64,000 nt of DNA, taken from contig CAKSTF010000002.1 in assembly GCA_934491515.1 (NCBI GenBank), positions 62,001 to 126,000 of the forward strand, written 5' to 3'. Positions within the stretch are counted from its first letter, which is position 1. Each line of letters starts with the position of its first letter. The DNA is from an uncultured Eubacteriales bacterium (lineage in GTDB: Bacteria; Bacillota; Clostridia; Oscillospirales; Acutalibacteraceae). Both the position numbers and the translations under genes were made by a program. Below, piece by piece: positions 52,927 through 63,152 of the stretch. The notes under the pieces are model-generated. The model had not been told where the DNA came from. It worked only from the letters and a program-made list of their open reading frames with translations, and searched no databases.

Positions 52927-52955
52927 ATAATACCACATAACGGACCGAATTACAA
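52927..52955 (-). promoter_or_regulatory. Promoter of the phospholipid operon
   Basis: TTGTAA (52950-52955), 17-nt spacer, TATTAT (52927-52932) on the minus strand. Confidence 0.7.
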
Positions 52956-52969
52956 GCGAAAGCAAAAAC

Positions 52970-53011
52970 GCGGCGGCGCGTCCGCCTTTAAAAAGGTGAG
53001 CGTGCCGCCGC
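52970..53011 (-). terminator. Terminator of the beta-helix gene pair
   Basis: GCGGCGGC / GCCGCCGC with inner CCTTT/AAAGG pairing and GTTTTTGC on the minus strand. Confidence 0.85.
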
Positions 53012-53029
53012 TGATATACAGGTAAGGAA

Positions 53030-53848
53030 TTATTTTATATAGCAATGTTTCATAGGTGAATTTATTGCAAACTCGGGTTTTGAGGAAGATATAAACTCCT
53101 CTGCGGTTATATCAAGATACTGTTCCGCATTAAGCGCGCCCGCTTTTGCCGAAACCGACATTGCCGTGCCGTAAATCTTGTTGTTTTCAATAACAATATT
53201 GAATATACGGTCGCTTTCGGTTGCTTCAAGTGCTATCGCAGGGCTTTGGGTCATAAGGTCGCTGTCTTTAAGTATAACAAGCGATATTTCCGCGCTTTTG
53301 CCTATCACATACGGATTTTCGGTCTTGGAAGTATCCATAACAACGGCAGCACCGCCCGTTTCGGCTTTGGTGTTTTCTATTATGAAGTTATTGCAGCCGC
53401 GCGCCAGAACAACCGCGTTTTCACCGCGAATTTCGTTGTTCTGAACCCTTGATTCGCGCGTAAATTCAAAATACATTCTGCCGTTTAACTTAACGCCGTT
53501 CACAACAACGCGGTTTGCGTTATAGAAAACTATGTCGCCGCAAAGGTCGGCATTTTCGCCCTCAATGTAAAATCTGTCCTCCTCAAAAGCATAGCCCGCC
53601 TGCTTGTTGTTTCTGCCAAAGTTTTCAAAAAGAGGGAAATCGCCGGTCACGGAAAGATTTACATCCTTTAAAACGATATACATATTTTCCGGTATAACCA
53701 AAGTTTTATCGGTTTTATATGTGCCTGTGATAACCACCTTGCGGATGTCTTTTTCCTCCGCCGTAAAAATGGCTTTCTGTATTTTTTCGGCGTCGGTGCC
53801 GCAAAAATCTTCAGGAGTGACAAAACCTCTTACTTTCATTTCATCCAT
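53030..53848 (-). CDS. Parallel beta-helix protein
   Basis: 272 residues with repeated short strands (VVVNGVKLNG, RVQNNEIRGENAVVLARG, FIIENTKAETGG, IVIENNKIYG) typical of pectate-lyase-like right-handed helices. The N terminus resembles the start of the neighbouring GH28-like protein (KIQKAIFTAEEKDIRKVVITGTYKT). No signal peptide. Shares one base with the stop of the upstream gene (TAATG). A companion enzyme or polysaccharide-binding protein; substrate unknown. Confidence 0.7.
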   Translation of the reverse strand: MDEMKVRGFVTPEDFCGTDAEKIQKAIFTAEEKDIRKVVITGTYKTDKTLVIPENMYIVLKDVNLSVTGDFPLFENFGRNNKQAGYAFEEDRFYIEGENADLCGDIVFYNANRVVVNGVKLNGRMYFEFTRESRVQNNEIRGENAVVLARGCNNFIIENTKAETGGAAVVMDTSKTENPYVIGKSAEISLVILKDSDLMTQSPAIALEATESDRIFNIVIENNKIYGTAMSVSAKAGALNAEQYLDITAEEFISSSKPEFAINSPMKHCYIK

Positions 53849-55209
53849 TATCGTTTTACCTCCCCGTTTACTGTAAGCGTGCTGTCCTCATCAATCGCGA
53901 ACTCTTTATATGCGTCTCTGCATTCATACCCTTCCACATCGGCTTTAAGTCCGCCGGTTATGCGGAACACAGTCTTAACCGCGTCTACATGAACATCGCG
54001 CATCTTGATTTCGCCGGTTGTTTTAATCAGATTAAACACCGTTCCGTGATAATCTTCAGGTTCAAGCACACGGCTTACACAAATCTCTTTTTGCTCCGAA
54101 CCGTAGAAGATATGCTCGAAATTGACATCTTCAAAGTGGCAGCCCTTGTAAAATTCAAGCGAACCGTAACCTACCGAGAAACAGTTAATGTTATCACCGA
54201 ACGCGTGAACGTTTGATATATTTATATGTTCCGCCGAAAAATTGAAGTAGAAGGTGTTCTGGCTGCGCGAATAAATATTCTTTGCGTTTATATGGTGCAG
54301 ATCCCCCCTGCCCATAGGCTTTTTGGAATAATATATCGGGGAGGAAAACGCAAGCGTGCTTCCGCTGCGCGTTTTGGTCGCAAAATCGCCCGTGTCAAGA
54401 ATCGTATCAACGTCTATGTTGTAGATTTTGTTTCCGTCATGTGTAAGAAGCCGCAGACAGTAGCACTTGTGCGGATCGGCTTTAAGACTTCTTATGCGGA
54501 CATCGTGTATATCGGAATCCTTGCCCTCTATCTTTCGCTCAATTTCGCCGGCGCCCCACAAAGCGGTAAGGGCTATATTATCGTCGCCCGTGCGCCCCGT
54601 TATGTTTTCGATATCAAAGTTGTTGCAGCCTACGCGAAGGTCTATACCATCCATATTGAATACGTGCGGAATGGCAAAGAAGTTTATGTCGCGTATTTTA
54701 ACGTTGCGGCAGAAAAGATGGGTTATCGCCCACCAGCGCTGGTTCTGTATGTTAAGGTTTTCTATCCGCAGTCCGTTAACGTTCAGCCATAAAAACATCG
54801 TATTCTGCCATATAGAGGGCAGACCGTACCTGCGCGCTGTTTTTTCACGCAGATTGTTAAGTTTTCCGCCGTCTATAACGGCGTTGCCCTTTCCTATCAC
54901 GGCGATATTCGTCTGTTCATACTTAACATCGTGCTTGGTTTCGTCATCTGCGTAAGAGTTCATAAAAACCTGTTCGTAAACGCCGGTTTCCTGAACAAGA
55001 AAGCAGTTGTCAAGCACAACGGTAAACTCGCTGGGTATTCTGATTGCCCTTGGTATGCGCCATTCGGTGGAATCGGTACGCAGGTTATACCTCGGTATAA
55101 CTATTTTGCGGCAGCCGTCCTGTTCGGCGGCGGCGATTGCGTTTTGTATTGTAGCGCTGTCATCGGCACCGAAAAGTTTTTCATCGTTAGGTGATATGTA
55201 CTCTCTCAT
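53848..55209 (-). CDS. GH28-like glycosidase (polygalacturonase fold)
   Basis: 453 residues. N-terminal DDSATIQNAIAAAEQDGCRKIVIP, then a beta-helix with NMDGIDLRVGCNNFDIENITGRTGDDNIALTA, corresponding to the GH28 NTDG and GDD active-site regions. The later G-H-G motif is not obvious, so activity on pectin is not certain. No signal peptide, which suggests action on imported oligosaccharides. ATG 55209 after GGGAGG. Operon with the downstream beta-helix gene. Confidence 0.8.
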   Translation of the reverse strand: MREYISPNDEKLFGADDSATIQNAIAAAEQDGCRKIVIPRYNLRTDSTEWRIPRAIRIPSEFTVVLDNCFLVQETGVYEQVFMNSYADDETKHDVKYEQTNIAVIGKGNAVIDGGKLNNLREKTARRYGLPSIWQNTMFLWLNVNGLRIENLNIQNQRWWAITHLFCRNVKIRDINFFAIPHVFNMDGIDLRVGCNNFDIENITGRTGDDNIALTALWGAGEIERKIEGKDSDIHDVRIRSLKADPHKCYCLRLLTHDGNKIYNIDVDTILDTGDFATKTRSGSTLAFSSPIYYSKKPMGRGDLHHINAKNIYSRSQNTFYFNFSAEHINISNVHAFGDNINCFSVGYGSLEFYKGCHFEDVNFEHIFYGSEQKEICVSRVLEPEDYHGTVFNLIKTTGEIKMRDVHVDAVKTVFRITGGLKADVEGYECRDAYKEFAIDEDSTLTVNGEVKR

Positions 55210-55233
55210 ATTACAGCCTCCCTTTTCAAGTAC

Positions 55234-55262
55234 ATTATACTTGCCGTAAATTTTAATTACAA
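55234..55262 (-). promoter_or_regulatory. Promoter of the GH28-like operon
   Basis: TTGTAA (55257-55262), 17-nt spacer, TATAAT (55234-55239), minus strand. Confidence 0.75.
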
Positions 55263-55304
55263 ATGACTTATACATCGATTATTTTACAAAAATTGCTGTA
55301 AAAA

Positions 55305-55337
55305 AGTTTCGGTTTGGGATCAACCCAAACCGAAACT
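55305..55337 (-). terminator. Terminator of mazF
   Basis: AGTTTCGGTTTGGG / CCCAAACCGAAACT, 14-bp perfect stem, loop TTGAT holding the mazF stop codon, then TTTTTTAC on the minus strand. Confidence 0.95.
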
Positions 55338-55664
55338 AACCGATATCGCCTTGTCCACCATATTCATAGAACCGCTGTCCAGCGTACCCATTTTTTCCTT
55401 TAAGCGTTTTTTATCTATTGTTCTTACCTGCTCCAAAAGAACTACGGAATCCTTTGAAAGACCGCAGCCCGAAGCGCTTACGTTTATATGTGTAGGTAAC
55501 TGCGCTTTATCGCTGCGGCTTGTTATTGCCGCCGCAATAACCGTGGGACTGTAACGGTTTCCCACATCGTTCTGTACTATAAGCACGGGCCTTATGCCGC
55601 CCTGTTCAGAGCCTACCACGGGACTTAGGTCCGCATAATAAATTTCACCGCGTTTAATATCCAA
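55320..55664 (-). CDS. mazF: MazF/PemK-type endoribonuclease toxin
   Basis: 114 residues, beginning with a TTG start ([33 protein letters not shown]) and containing [19 protein letters not shown] and [16 protein letters not shown]. These match EndoA/MazF of Firmicutes. No antitoxin gene is present within 200 bases upstream; the cognate antitoxin may be elsewhere. TTG at 55664 has GGAGTG upstream. mRNA interferase activity is assumed from the family. Confidence 0.93.
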   Translation of the reverse strand: MDIKRGEIYYADLSPVVGSEQGGIRPVLIVQNDVGNRYSPTVIAAAITSRSDKAQLPTHINVSASGCGLSKDSVVLLEQVRTIDKKRLKEKMGTLDSGSMNMVDKAISVSFGLG

Positions 55665-55822
55665 TTTATTTCACACTCCGAAGCATGCCGCACTTTAAAA
55701 CTTATCTCCGTTCGGCACGGCATATATTATTGAACTGATATTATTTTTACCCTCCGGTCCTTTTTTTAATCAGACCTTCAATAATATTTTATGCCGATTG
55801 TCCCACGGCGTGAAAAAGCACT

Positions 55823-55848
55823 GCGGCGTCCCGAAAACGGGACGCCGC
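55823..55848 (-). terminator. Terminator of uppP
   Basis: GCGGCGTCCCG / CGGGACGCCGC, 11-bp stem, 4-nt loop, T-rich tail on the minus strand. Confidence 0.9.
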
Positions 55849-55859
55849 CGATTTATACT

Positions 55860-56669
55860 TTATATCATTCTTATTGCCGCTACCGCGATGATTATTATAC
55901 CAAACACCACGCGGTACAAAGCAAACACGCCGTAACTGCCGCGTTTCAGGTAATTCATAAGGAATTTAATAACCAAAAATCCGCTTATAAAACTTGCCGC
56001 AACGCCCGCAAAGAACGCCGCCGAAAACTGAAATTCCTTAAGCGACAGCAAAACGGCGCCCGCCACCATAGGGGCCGAAAGCAGGAAAGAAAACTTTGCC
56101 GCAGATTCACGGTTAACGCCGTATGCGCGCGCCGTAGTCATGGTAATACCGGAACGCGAAACACCCGGTATCGCGCCTGCGATACTTTGGGAAAGACCTA
56201 TAAAAAACGCCTGTTTAAAGGTCATTTCCTTAAGGTTTATATCCGACTTTGAACGCTTATCGACTATGTAAAGCAAAACGCCCATTATTATAAGCGCCAG
56301 CGCTATAACCGTCATCTCGATATTAAGATTAACGCCGATAAGTTTGTTTACGCCCTTTTCCATAAGTTTGCCGAGCAGACCTGCCGGTATTGTCGCGATA
56401 ACTATGTACCAAAAAAGCCTGCCTTCGGTAGAGCGCTTGCCGCGTGCTACGGACAAAACTCCGCCCTTTACAAGGGCAACCCAGTCTTTAAAGAAATAAA
56501 CAAGTATTGCTATCAGCGTGCCTGCGTGCAGCGCAAGGTCGAAAGACTCGGTTATTTCCCAGCCCATAAGCCACGGAAACACATTAAGGTGCGCGGAACT
56601 GGAAACGGGCAAAAACTCGGTAAGTCCCTGAATAATACCCAAAAATACGGATCTTAAAATTTCAATCAC
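55860..56669 (-). CDS. uppP: Undecaprenyl-diphosphatase
   Basis: BacA-family membrane enzyme, 269 residues, that recycles the lipid carrier for wall synthesis. Motifs IIQGLTEFLPVSSSAHL and ALHAGTLIAI near the start and SIAGAIPGVSRSGITMT later. The start is GTG 56669 after GGTGG; two upstream GTG codons are less likely. It follows glgA by 23 nt and may share its transcript. Confidence 0.95.
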   Translation of the reverse strand: MIEILRSVFLGIIQGLTEFLPVSSSAHLNVFPWLMGWEITESFDLALHAGTLIAILVYFFKDWVALVKGGVLSVARGKRSTEGRLFWYIVIATIPAGLLGKLMEKGVNKLIGVNLNIEMTVIALALIIMGVLLYIVDKRSKSDINLKEMTFKQAFFIGLSQSIAGAIPGVSRSGITMTTARAYGVNRESAAKFSFLLSAPMVAGAVLLSLKEFQFSAAFFAGVAASFISGFLVIKFLMNYLKRGSYGVFALYRVVFGIIIIAVAAIRMI

Positions 56670-56692
56670 GGTATACACCACCAGGAATTTAG

Positions 56693-58111
56693 TTATTTGG
56701 CAAGTTCACGGTATATTTTTATATACGCGCCTGCCGAAGCGCCCCAACTGTTATTGCAGTTCATGGCACGCTTTACAAGTATACTCCAACCGTCCTTTTT
56801 TGAGAACCCCGCAAGCGCACGCCACACGGTATTTTCCATATCGTGAGCATTGAAAGCCGAGAATGTGAATCCGTTTCCCTTGCCGTCGCCGCTGTCTTTT
56901 ACGGTGTCGTTAAGTCCGCCTGTTTCACGGACTATCGGTATAGTGCCGTATCTTAGCGCTATAAGTTGGGAAAGGCCGCACGGTTCGCTCTGGCTCGGCA
57001 TTAAAAACATATCCGCGCCGGCGTATATTTTCTGCGCAAGCGCATTATCAAATCCGAGTTTTACGGCAACCTTATCAGGATATTCGGCGGCTTTGCTTGA
57101 AAAGAAACTTTCAAACTCGTACTCGCCGCTGCCCAGTATAACAAACTGCAGGTCAGCCTTTAAAAGTTCGTCAAACACCCTTGTTACAAGGTCAAAACCC
57201 TTATGTTTTACAAGTCGGGATACTATTCCTATGACCGGAACGCCGCTTTTTTGCGGAAGCCCCGTAAGTTTTTGAAGATCGGCCTTGTCCGCCGCCTTTC
57301 CGGCAGTGTTTTCCGCCGAATAGTTTTCCTTAATATCCTTATCCGTTTCCGGGTCGTAACGTTCGGTATCTATGCCGTTTACAATACCGGCAAGTTTAAA
57401 CTCGAACTGTTTTAAAATGGAGTCAAGTCCGTGGGAGTAGTACGGGTCGAGTATTTCGCGCGCGTAGGTAGGCGACACGGTGGTAACCTTATCGGAGCAC
57501 TGTATTGCGCCTTTCATAAGGTTTACGCAGCCGTCGTACTCCACTATGCTTTCCCTGCCCTCGGGCAGACCTAAAACATCGCCGTAAAGTTCCATTCCGT
57601 ATTTGCCCTGATACTGTATGTTATGTATCGTAAACACGGTTTTTATATTGCTGTACAGCGGGTCGCCGCGGTAAAACTCGTTCAAGAAGACCGGTACCAT
57701 CGCAGTCTGCCAATCATTGCAGTGGATAATATCGGGATTAAAGCCTATATGCGGTATTATTTCAAGCACGGCGCGGGAGAAGAAAGCAAAGCGCTCGGCG
57801 TCGTCATAATATCCGTACAGACCGTTTCGTTTAAAATAGTACTGGTTATCAAGCAGATAATAGATCACGCCGTCTATATGCGCCTCGAATATGCCGCAGT
57901 ACTGGCAGCGCCATGCAACCGGAACGGTAATACTGCCGATAAAGGTCATCTTTTCGCGCAGTTCGGCGCTTATGCACTCATAAAGTGGCATTACCACCCT
58001 GCAGCCTACAAATCTTTTTCTCAGCGCTTTAGGCAGCGCGCCTGCAACATCCGCAAGACCGCCCGACTTTGCAAACGGAACGGCTTCACTTGAAGCAAAC
58101 AGTATTTTCAT
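56693..58111 (-). CDS. glgA: Glycogen synthase
   Basis: GT5 enzyme of 472 residues: N-terminal MKILFASSEAVPFAKSGGLADVAGALP (ADP-glucose site), HCNDWQTAMVPVF, and the C-terminal MPSQSEPCGLSQLIALRYGTIPIVRETGGLNDTV. Elongates alpha-1,4-glucan. Final glg gene of the operon. Confidence 0.98.
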   Translation of the reverse strand: MKILFASSEAVPFAKSGGLADVAGALPKALRKRFVGCRVVMPLYECISAELREKMTFIGSITVPVAWRCQYCGIFEAHIDGVIYYLLDNQYYFKRNGLYGYYDDAERFAFFSRAVLEIIPHIGFNPDIIHCNDWQTAMVPVFLNEFYRGDPLYSNIKTVFTIHNIQYQGKYGMELYGDVLGLPEGRESIVEYDGCVNLMKGAIQCSDKVTTVSPTYAREILDPYYSHGLDSILKQFEFKLAGIVNGIDTERYDPETDKDIKENYSAENTAGKAADKADLQKLTGLPQKSGVPVIGIVSRLVKHKGFDLVTRVFDELLKADLQFVILGSGEYEFESFFSSKAAEYPDKVAVKLGFDNALAQKIYAGADMFLMPSQSEPCGLSQLIALRYGTIPIVRETGGLNDTVKDSGDGKGNGFTFSAFNAHDMENTVWRALAGFSKKDGWSILVKRAMNCNNSWGASAGAYIKIYRELAK

Positions 58112-58123
58112 AGTATTTCTCCG

Positions 58124-59242
58124 TTATATTCTCTTGTTCTTTTCCGCGAACACATAATTTTCCTTTGTGCCTTTAAGCGAGATTTCCGCACCGAGTTCCG
58201 CATTCTTATCAAACACGCTGTACTCTACGCAGGCGTTTTCGCCGATAACGGCGTCCTGCATAAGTATGCAGTTTTCGACTACGGCGCCCTTTTTAACCTT
58301 AACGCCCCTGAAAAGCACGCTGTTTTTTACGGTGCCTTCAATAACGCATCCTTCGGCTATTACCGAGTTTGTAACGGAGGCGTCTATGCCGTAACGCGTG
58401 GGCATATCGTCGCGCGTTTTTGTATATATCGGCCGTTCCGGCGGAAACAGTTCTCGCCTTACCTTTTCGTTTAAAAGCGCCATATTCGCGCTGTAATAAC
58501 TTTCCTTTGAATCCATAATGGCGGCAAAACCGGTATGTTCAAACCCGTATGCTTTAAGTTCTTTAAGATTTGCCGCTATCATATCTTCTTCTATATTCCG
58601 ACTGCCGTTTTCATAAGCGGTTTTAAGCAATTCCGTAAGTTTTTCGCGCCTGAAAATCATAACGCCGAAAGAGGTTGCGGCACTGCCCTCCACCGTTTCG
58701 GGAAAGTCTGCGGAAATTATTCTGCCGTCGCTGTTACATTCAAAGGTCATAGCCTGCGTTTTGTTGGTATAGTTTTCAAGCGTTTTATAAAGCAGCGTTA
58801 CGTCGGCTTCCTTTTTGCAGTGATATTCTACGGCTTCCGAAAGATCTATATTACCCACAACGCAGCCGTCAGTAAGTATTATATGTTCGGCGTTGGAGCG
58901 CTCAATAAAGTCTCTTGAATTATAAAGCGCTTCAACATATCCGTTATATCTTCTTGCACTGCTTGTGATAAACGGAGAGAGGATTCTTATACCGCCGTTT
59001 TTACGGTCGAGGTCCCAATATATTCCGCTTCCCACATGGTCCATAAGCGAACGGTAGTTGTTTTTTGTTATAATGGCGACGTTGGTTATGCCTGCATTCA
59101 CAAAGTTTGAAAGCGAAAAATCCACAAGGCGATATCTGGCGCCGAACGGCACCGAAGCCATTGAGCGCTTTTTGGTAAGCGCTTCAAGCACTTCGTCATG
59201 CGAGTTTGCAAAAATTATTCCTGCTACTGCCGATGCTCTCAT
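58124..59242 (-). CDS. glgD: Glucose-1-phosphate adenylyltransferase subunit GlgD
   Basis: 372 residues. Homologous to GlgC but the N-terminal nucleotide loop is degenerate ([35 protein letters not shown] instead of GGQGSRL), as in known GlgD. C-terminal left-handed beta-helix ([27 protein letters not shown]). It forms a GlgCD heterotetramer in Firmicutes. The start overlaps the glgC stop. Confidence 0.96.
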   Translation of the reverse strand: MRASAVAGIIFANSHDEVLEALTKKRSMASVPFGARYRLVDFSLSNFVNAGITNVAIITKNNYRSLMDHVGSGIYWDLDRKNGGIRILSPFITSSARRYNGYVEALYNSRDFIERSNAEHIILTDGCVVGNIDLSEAVEYHCKKEADVTLLYKTLENYTNKTQAMTFECNSDGRIISADFPETVEGSAATSFGVMIFRREKLTELLKTAYENGSRNIEEDMIAANLKELKAYGFEHTGFAAIMDSKESYYSANMALLNEKVRRELFPPERPIYTKTRDDMPTRYGIDASVTNSVIAEGCVIEGTVKNSVLFRGVKVKKGAVVENCILMQDAVIGENACVEYSVFDKNAELGAEISLKGTKENYVFAEKNKRI

Positions 59243-60453
59243 ACCTTTTCACCGTCCCCAACATTTTCGGTTATCATTTTTTTCGCGCCCACGGCGGCGC
59301 CCTTGCCAACCGTGCAGCCCTCGCCTATAACCGTTATTCCGAAATCCTCCGGCGGTATTTCCTGCGGGTCCTCGCCCACAACGGCGTTTTCACCGATTAC
59401 CGTATTTTCCGCAACTATCGAATATTTTATATGCGCGCCCGATTTTATAACCGCGCCCGGCATAATAAGCGAATATTCCGCCTTTGCGCCGCTTTCTACG
59501 CGCACGTTTTCAAAAAGCACGGAATAATCAATATTGCCGTAAACCTCGCACCCGTCCGCAACAAGCGAATTTTCAACTGCGGCGCCGTCGGCAATATACT
59601 GCGGCGGCAAAACAACGGTGCCTGAGTATATTCTCCAGTCCCTGTCTGCAAGATTGAGATTTATTTTCGGATTCAAAAGGTCAAGATTTGCTTCCCAAAG
59701 GGAATCGACCGTGCCCACGTCCTTCCAGTAATCCCCGAATCTGTAAGTGTAAAGTTTTTCGCCGGACGACAGCATCATCGGTATAACGTTTTTGCCGAAA
59801 TCGTTCTGCGAATCGGGATTCTGCTCGTCAAGAGTAAGGTATTTTTTAAGTTTATCCCAAGAAAAAACGTAAATTCCCATAGAAGCGAGATTGCTTTTGG
59901 GATTCTTCGGCTTTTCTTCAAATTCATATACCATACCGCTTTCGTCGGCATTCATTATTCCGAAACGCGAAGCCTCCTCAAAAGGAACTTCAAACACGGC
60001 TATGGTGCATGCCGCGCCCGTTTCGGCGTGCTGCGCTATCATTTTGGAATAATCCATTTTGTATATATGGTCGCCCGAAAGTATAAGCACATATTCGGGA
60101 GAATAGCGCTCGATAAAAGCGAAGTTCTGATATATTGCGTTTGCGGTTCCCTTGTACCAGTCGCCGCCTTTCTGCCCCTGATACGGAGGCAGAATGTGAA
60201 CGCCGCCGCTTTGGCGGTTTAAGTCCCACGGTCTGCCCGAACCGATATAATCGTTAAGTTCCAAAGGTTTATACTGGGTAAGAATACCTACCGTATCAAT
60301 ACCCGAATTGGTACAGTTTGAAAGCGGAAAGTCAATTATGCGGTATTTTCCGCCGTACGGAACGGCGGGCTTTGCTATTTTGCCGGTAAGTACTCCGAGT
60401 CTGCTGCCCTGACCGCCTGCAAGCAGCATGGCAATGCACTTTTTCCTGATCAC
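59239..60453 (-). CDS. glgC: Glucose-1-phosphate adenylyltransferase
   Basis: 404 residues. [75 protein letters not shown] and [19 protein letters not shown]. Produces ADP-glucose for GlgA. Sixteen nt after glgB. Confidence 0.98.
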   Translation of the reverse strand: MIRKKCIAMLLAGGQGSRLGVLTGKIAKPAVPYGGKYRIIDFPLSNCTNSGIDTVGILTQYKPLELNDYIGSGRPWDLNRQSGGVHILPPYQGQKGGDWYKGTANAIYQNFAFIERYSPEYVLILSGDHIYKMDYSKMIAQHAETGAACTIAVFEVPFEEASRFGIMNADESGMVYEFEEKPKNPKSNLASMGIYVFSWDKLKKYLTLDEQNPDSQNDFGKNVIPMMLSSGEKLYTYRFGDYWKDVGTVDSLWEANLDLLNPKINLNLADRDWRIYSGTVVLPPQYIADGAAVENSLVADGCEVYGNIDYSVLFENVRVESGAKAEYSLIMPGAVIKSGAHIKYSIVAENTVIGENAVVGEDPQEIPPEDFGITVIGEGCTVGKGAAVGAKKMITENVGDGEKV

Positions 60454-60468
60454 AAAACATCCCCCATT

Positions 60469-62346
60469 TTAGTTTTCTGCCCGACTTTTTTTGCTGCGCG
60501 CGGCAGGCGCTTTAAGATATGTAACCGACATCGCCGGTATATCCATACTTATTGAATTTTCATACCCGTGCATGGGTATTTTTTCGGAAAGGTATTCTTT
60601 TTTACCGGAACCCCTTCCTCCGTATTCTTCCGACTCGCTTGAAAAGACCGTCTTATATGTACCTGCATGCGGCACACCTATGCGGTAACCCTCACGCGCA
60701 ACGGGTACAAAATTGCACACACAGATTATTTCGTGTCCTTTAAGATCGATTCTTCTGAAAGAAATAATGCTTTGCGCGCTGTCATCGTTTGATATCCATG
60801 AAAAACCGTCCCATGAATAATCCACTTCCCAAAGCGGCGGCGTTTTAAGGTAGAAACGGTTAAGCGCCTTAACATAATTCTGCATATTTCGGTGGGAATC
60901 ATAATCAAGCAAAAACCAGTCCAGCTGCTTTTTATAATCCCACTCTATAAACTGGGCAAATTCCTGTCCCATAAACAGAAGTTTTTTGCCCGGATGCGCC
61001 GTCATATAAGCATAAAATGCGCGCAGATTTCTGAATTTCTCTTCATACTCGCCAGGCATTTTTTCTATCATCGAACATTTGCCGTGCACCACCTCGTCAT
61101 GCGAAATGGGAAGCACAAAGTTTTCCGAAAAGGCATAGAAGAAAGAAAACGTAAGACAATCGTGATTGTCCTTCCTAAAAAGCGGGTCAAGCGACATATA
61201 CCTTAACATATCGTTCATCCAGCCCATATTCCATTTGAAATTAAATCCCAGTCCGCCGTCGTAAGCGGGTTTTGTAACCATAGGCCACGCGGTGGATTCC
61301 TCCGCAATCATAAGCACCTGCGGGTCCGCGGCAAAAGCCGCCGCATTTACTTTGCGCAGCAGTTCGACCGCCTCAAGGTTTTCTCTGCCGCCGTAAGAAT
61401 TAGGCAGCCACTCGCCGTCTTTCCTGCCGTAATCAAGGTAGAGCATTGAAGCCACCGCGTCTACGCGCAGACCGTCGGCATGGTATTCCCTTATCCAGAA
61501 AGCGGCGGATGAGTACAGAAAACTTATAACCTCCGGCTTTCCGTAATCAAATACGCATGTGCCCCATTCTTTATGCTCGCCGCGGCGCGGGTCGGAGTAT
61601 TCGTAACAGGCGGTTCCGTCGAAACGGTAAAGACCGAACTCGTCCTTCGGAAAATGCGCCGGAACCCAGTCAAGAATAACACCTATGCCGTTTTCGTGCA
61701 TTATATCCACGAATTCCTTAAAATCGTCCGGTGTACCGAAACGCGAAGTCGGTGCAAAATATCCGGTCACCTGGTAGCCCCACGATCCTTCAAACGGATG
61801 CTCCGTCACGGGCATAAGTTCAACGTGGGTATATCCCATTTTTTTAGCATACTTTGAAAGTTCGCGCGCGGCTTTTACATAGTCAAAACAGTTGCCGTTA
61901 TCATACCTTTTCCAAGAAGCCAGATGAACTTCATATATATTTACGGGCGAAGCGTATATGTTGCTTTGACGCTTTTTTTCATACCATTCGCCGTCACGCC
62001 AGATATGATTTGAAACATAAATTTTTGAACCGTTTGCCGGCGCTGTTTCAAAATGACGCGCGTAAGGATCGCTTTTAAGAACCGTTTTTCCGTTCTGTTG
62101 TTTTACGGCGTACTTATAAGTGTCAAAACACTTTACACCTTTTAAAACGGCTTCCCACACGCCGCCCCCTACCTTTTTCATAGGTGAATGCGAAACATCC
62201 CAGCCGTTAAAATCACCGACTACAGAAACCGCCTGAGCCGCAGGTGCCCAAACGCGGAAAACAGCCCTGTCCCCCGAAAGAAACGAGCCTAAAAAAGCGT
62301 ATGCGCCGTCCGTGACCGTACTGCCGAAATTTTTAACGTCCGTCAT
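60469..62346 (-). CDS. glgB: 1,4-alpha-glucan branching enzyme
   Basis: GH13 branching enzyme, 625 residues: CBM48 domain (RVWAPAAQAVSVVGDFNGWD), HVELMPVTEHPFEGSWGYQVTGYFAPTSRFG, the nucleophile in DGLRVDAVASMLYLDYGR, MIAEEST acid/base and PISHDEVVHGK. First gene of glgBCDA, with GAAAGGAAA upstream of ATG 62346. Confidence 0.97.
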   Translation of the reverse strand: MTDVKNFGSTVTDGAYAFLGSFLSGDRAVFRVWAPAAQAVSVVGDFNGWDVSHSPMKKVGGGVWEAVLKGVKCFDTYKYAVKQQNGKTVLKSDPYARHFETAPANGSKIYVSNHIWRDGEWYEKKRQSNIYASPVNIYEVHLASWKRYDNGNCFDYVKAARELSKYAKKMGYTHVELMPVTEHPFEGSWGYQVTGYFAPTSRFGTPDDFKEFVDIMHENGIGVILDWVPAHFPKDEFGLYRFDGTACYEYSDPRRGEHKEWGTCVFDYGKPEVISFLYSSAAFWIREYHADGLRVDAVASMLYLDYGRKDGEWLPNSYGGRENLEAVELLRKVNAAAFAADPQVLMIAEESTAWPMVTKPAYDGGLGFNFKWNMGWMNDMLRYMSLDPLFRKDNHDCLTFSFFYAFSENFVLPISHDEVVHGKCSMIEKMPGEYEEKFRNLRAFYAYMTAHPGKKLLFMGQEFAQFIEWDYKKQLDWFLLDYDSHRNMQNYVKALNRFYLKTPPLWEVDYSWDGFSWISNDDSAQSIISFRRIDLKGHEIICVCNFVPVAREGYRIGVPHAGTYKTVFSSESEEYGGRGSGKKEYLSEKIPMHGYENSISMDIPAMSVTYLKAPAARSKKSRAEN

Positions 62347-62387
62347 TCGCCGAATTTCCTTTCAAAAAACATAATATTACATCGTTT

Positions 62388-62416
62388 ATTATAACAACAA
62401 AGGCCTTGTTTTTCAA
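62388..62416 (-). promoter_or_regulatory. Promoter of the glgBCDA operon
   Basis: TTGAAA (62411-62416), 17-nt spacer, TATAAT (62388-62393), minus strand. Confidence 0.88.
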
Positions 62417-62513
62417 TAAGTTTTACAAAAAATATTCATTTTTCAGCGCACTTTTATCATCAATTTTATGAAAACAGCACAAAAATTTTATTTGTTTTAC
62501 AATCCGTTGGGAA

Positions 62514-62789
62514 TTATTGCTTTCTAATGTTTAATTTTGACAGCAGCGGCGTACAGTCGGTCTTTACAAGTATTGTCTCGTCTCCTATCACCTCGATATC
62601 CGACCACGGGATAACAATATCGTCCTCCCTGCCGAAAAATCCGAAAAGTTTGGGCCTTCCGTATATTATTACCGAAGTAAGCGCTCCGCTTGACGTGTCA
62701 AACTCTATATCGGAAACAAAACCGAGCACCGTACCCGAGTTAATGCACACTACCTGTCGCTGACGCATTTCATCTATCCTGCATACCAA
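62514..62789 (-). CDS. YlmC/YmxH-type PRC-barrel sporulation protein
   Basis: 91 residues with the family pattern CRIDEMRQRQVVCINSGTVLGFVSDIEFD and RPKLFGFFGREDDIVIPWSDIEVIGDETILV. A TTG start at 62789 is used after GAGGGGG. Members are linked to sporulation in Firmicutes; the exact function is unknown. Confidence 0.85.
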   Translation of the reverse strand: MVCRIDEMRQRQVVCINSGTVLGFVSDIEFDTSSGALTSVIIYGRPKLFGFFGREDDIVIPWSDIEVIGDETILVKTDCTPLLSKLNIRKQ

Positions 62790-62846
62790 ATCCGGTTCCC
62801 CCTCAAATTATATTTAACGTTAATATATATGAAGGTAAGCCCGTAT

Positions 62847-63125
62847 TTAAAACACAATTAAAAGAACAGCCGTAATAACAGCTGCCGCTGCCGCGGAAAC
62901 GGCGCATATAAAAAGCCTTCTGCGCAGTATCATTTTTCTTCTAAGCGTTTTATATCCCCTGCCTGCCCTTTTATCAAAGTTGAAGGTGAATTTGTCGGTT
63001 TCCTTTATAAGTTTTGCAGGGGTCAAGTTGCCGTACTTCGGAGAAACGTAAAAAACTATCCTTTCAAACACTTCACTGCCGGTATCGTTGATTTCAATAA
63101 TGTTTTTGTTCACGCCTTTAACCAT
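62847..63125 (-). CDS. Small protein with C-terminal membrane segment
   Basis: 92 residues beginning MVKGVNKNIIEINDTGSEVF after AAGGAAG. FERIVFYVSPKYGNLTPAKLIKETDKF is characteristic of a small family next to ylmC-type genes in Clostridia. A very basic stretch (KRAGRGYKTLRRKMILRRR) precedes one C-terminal membrane segment. Function unknown; possibly sporulation related. Confidence 0.7.
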   Translation of the reverse strand: MVKGVNKNIIEINDTGSEVFERIVFYVSPKYGNLTPAKLIKETDKFTFNFDKRAGRGYKTLRRKMILRRRLFICAVSAAAAAVITAVLLIVF

Positions 63126-63152
63126 AAATAAACTTCCTTTCACCGTTTGCTT

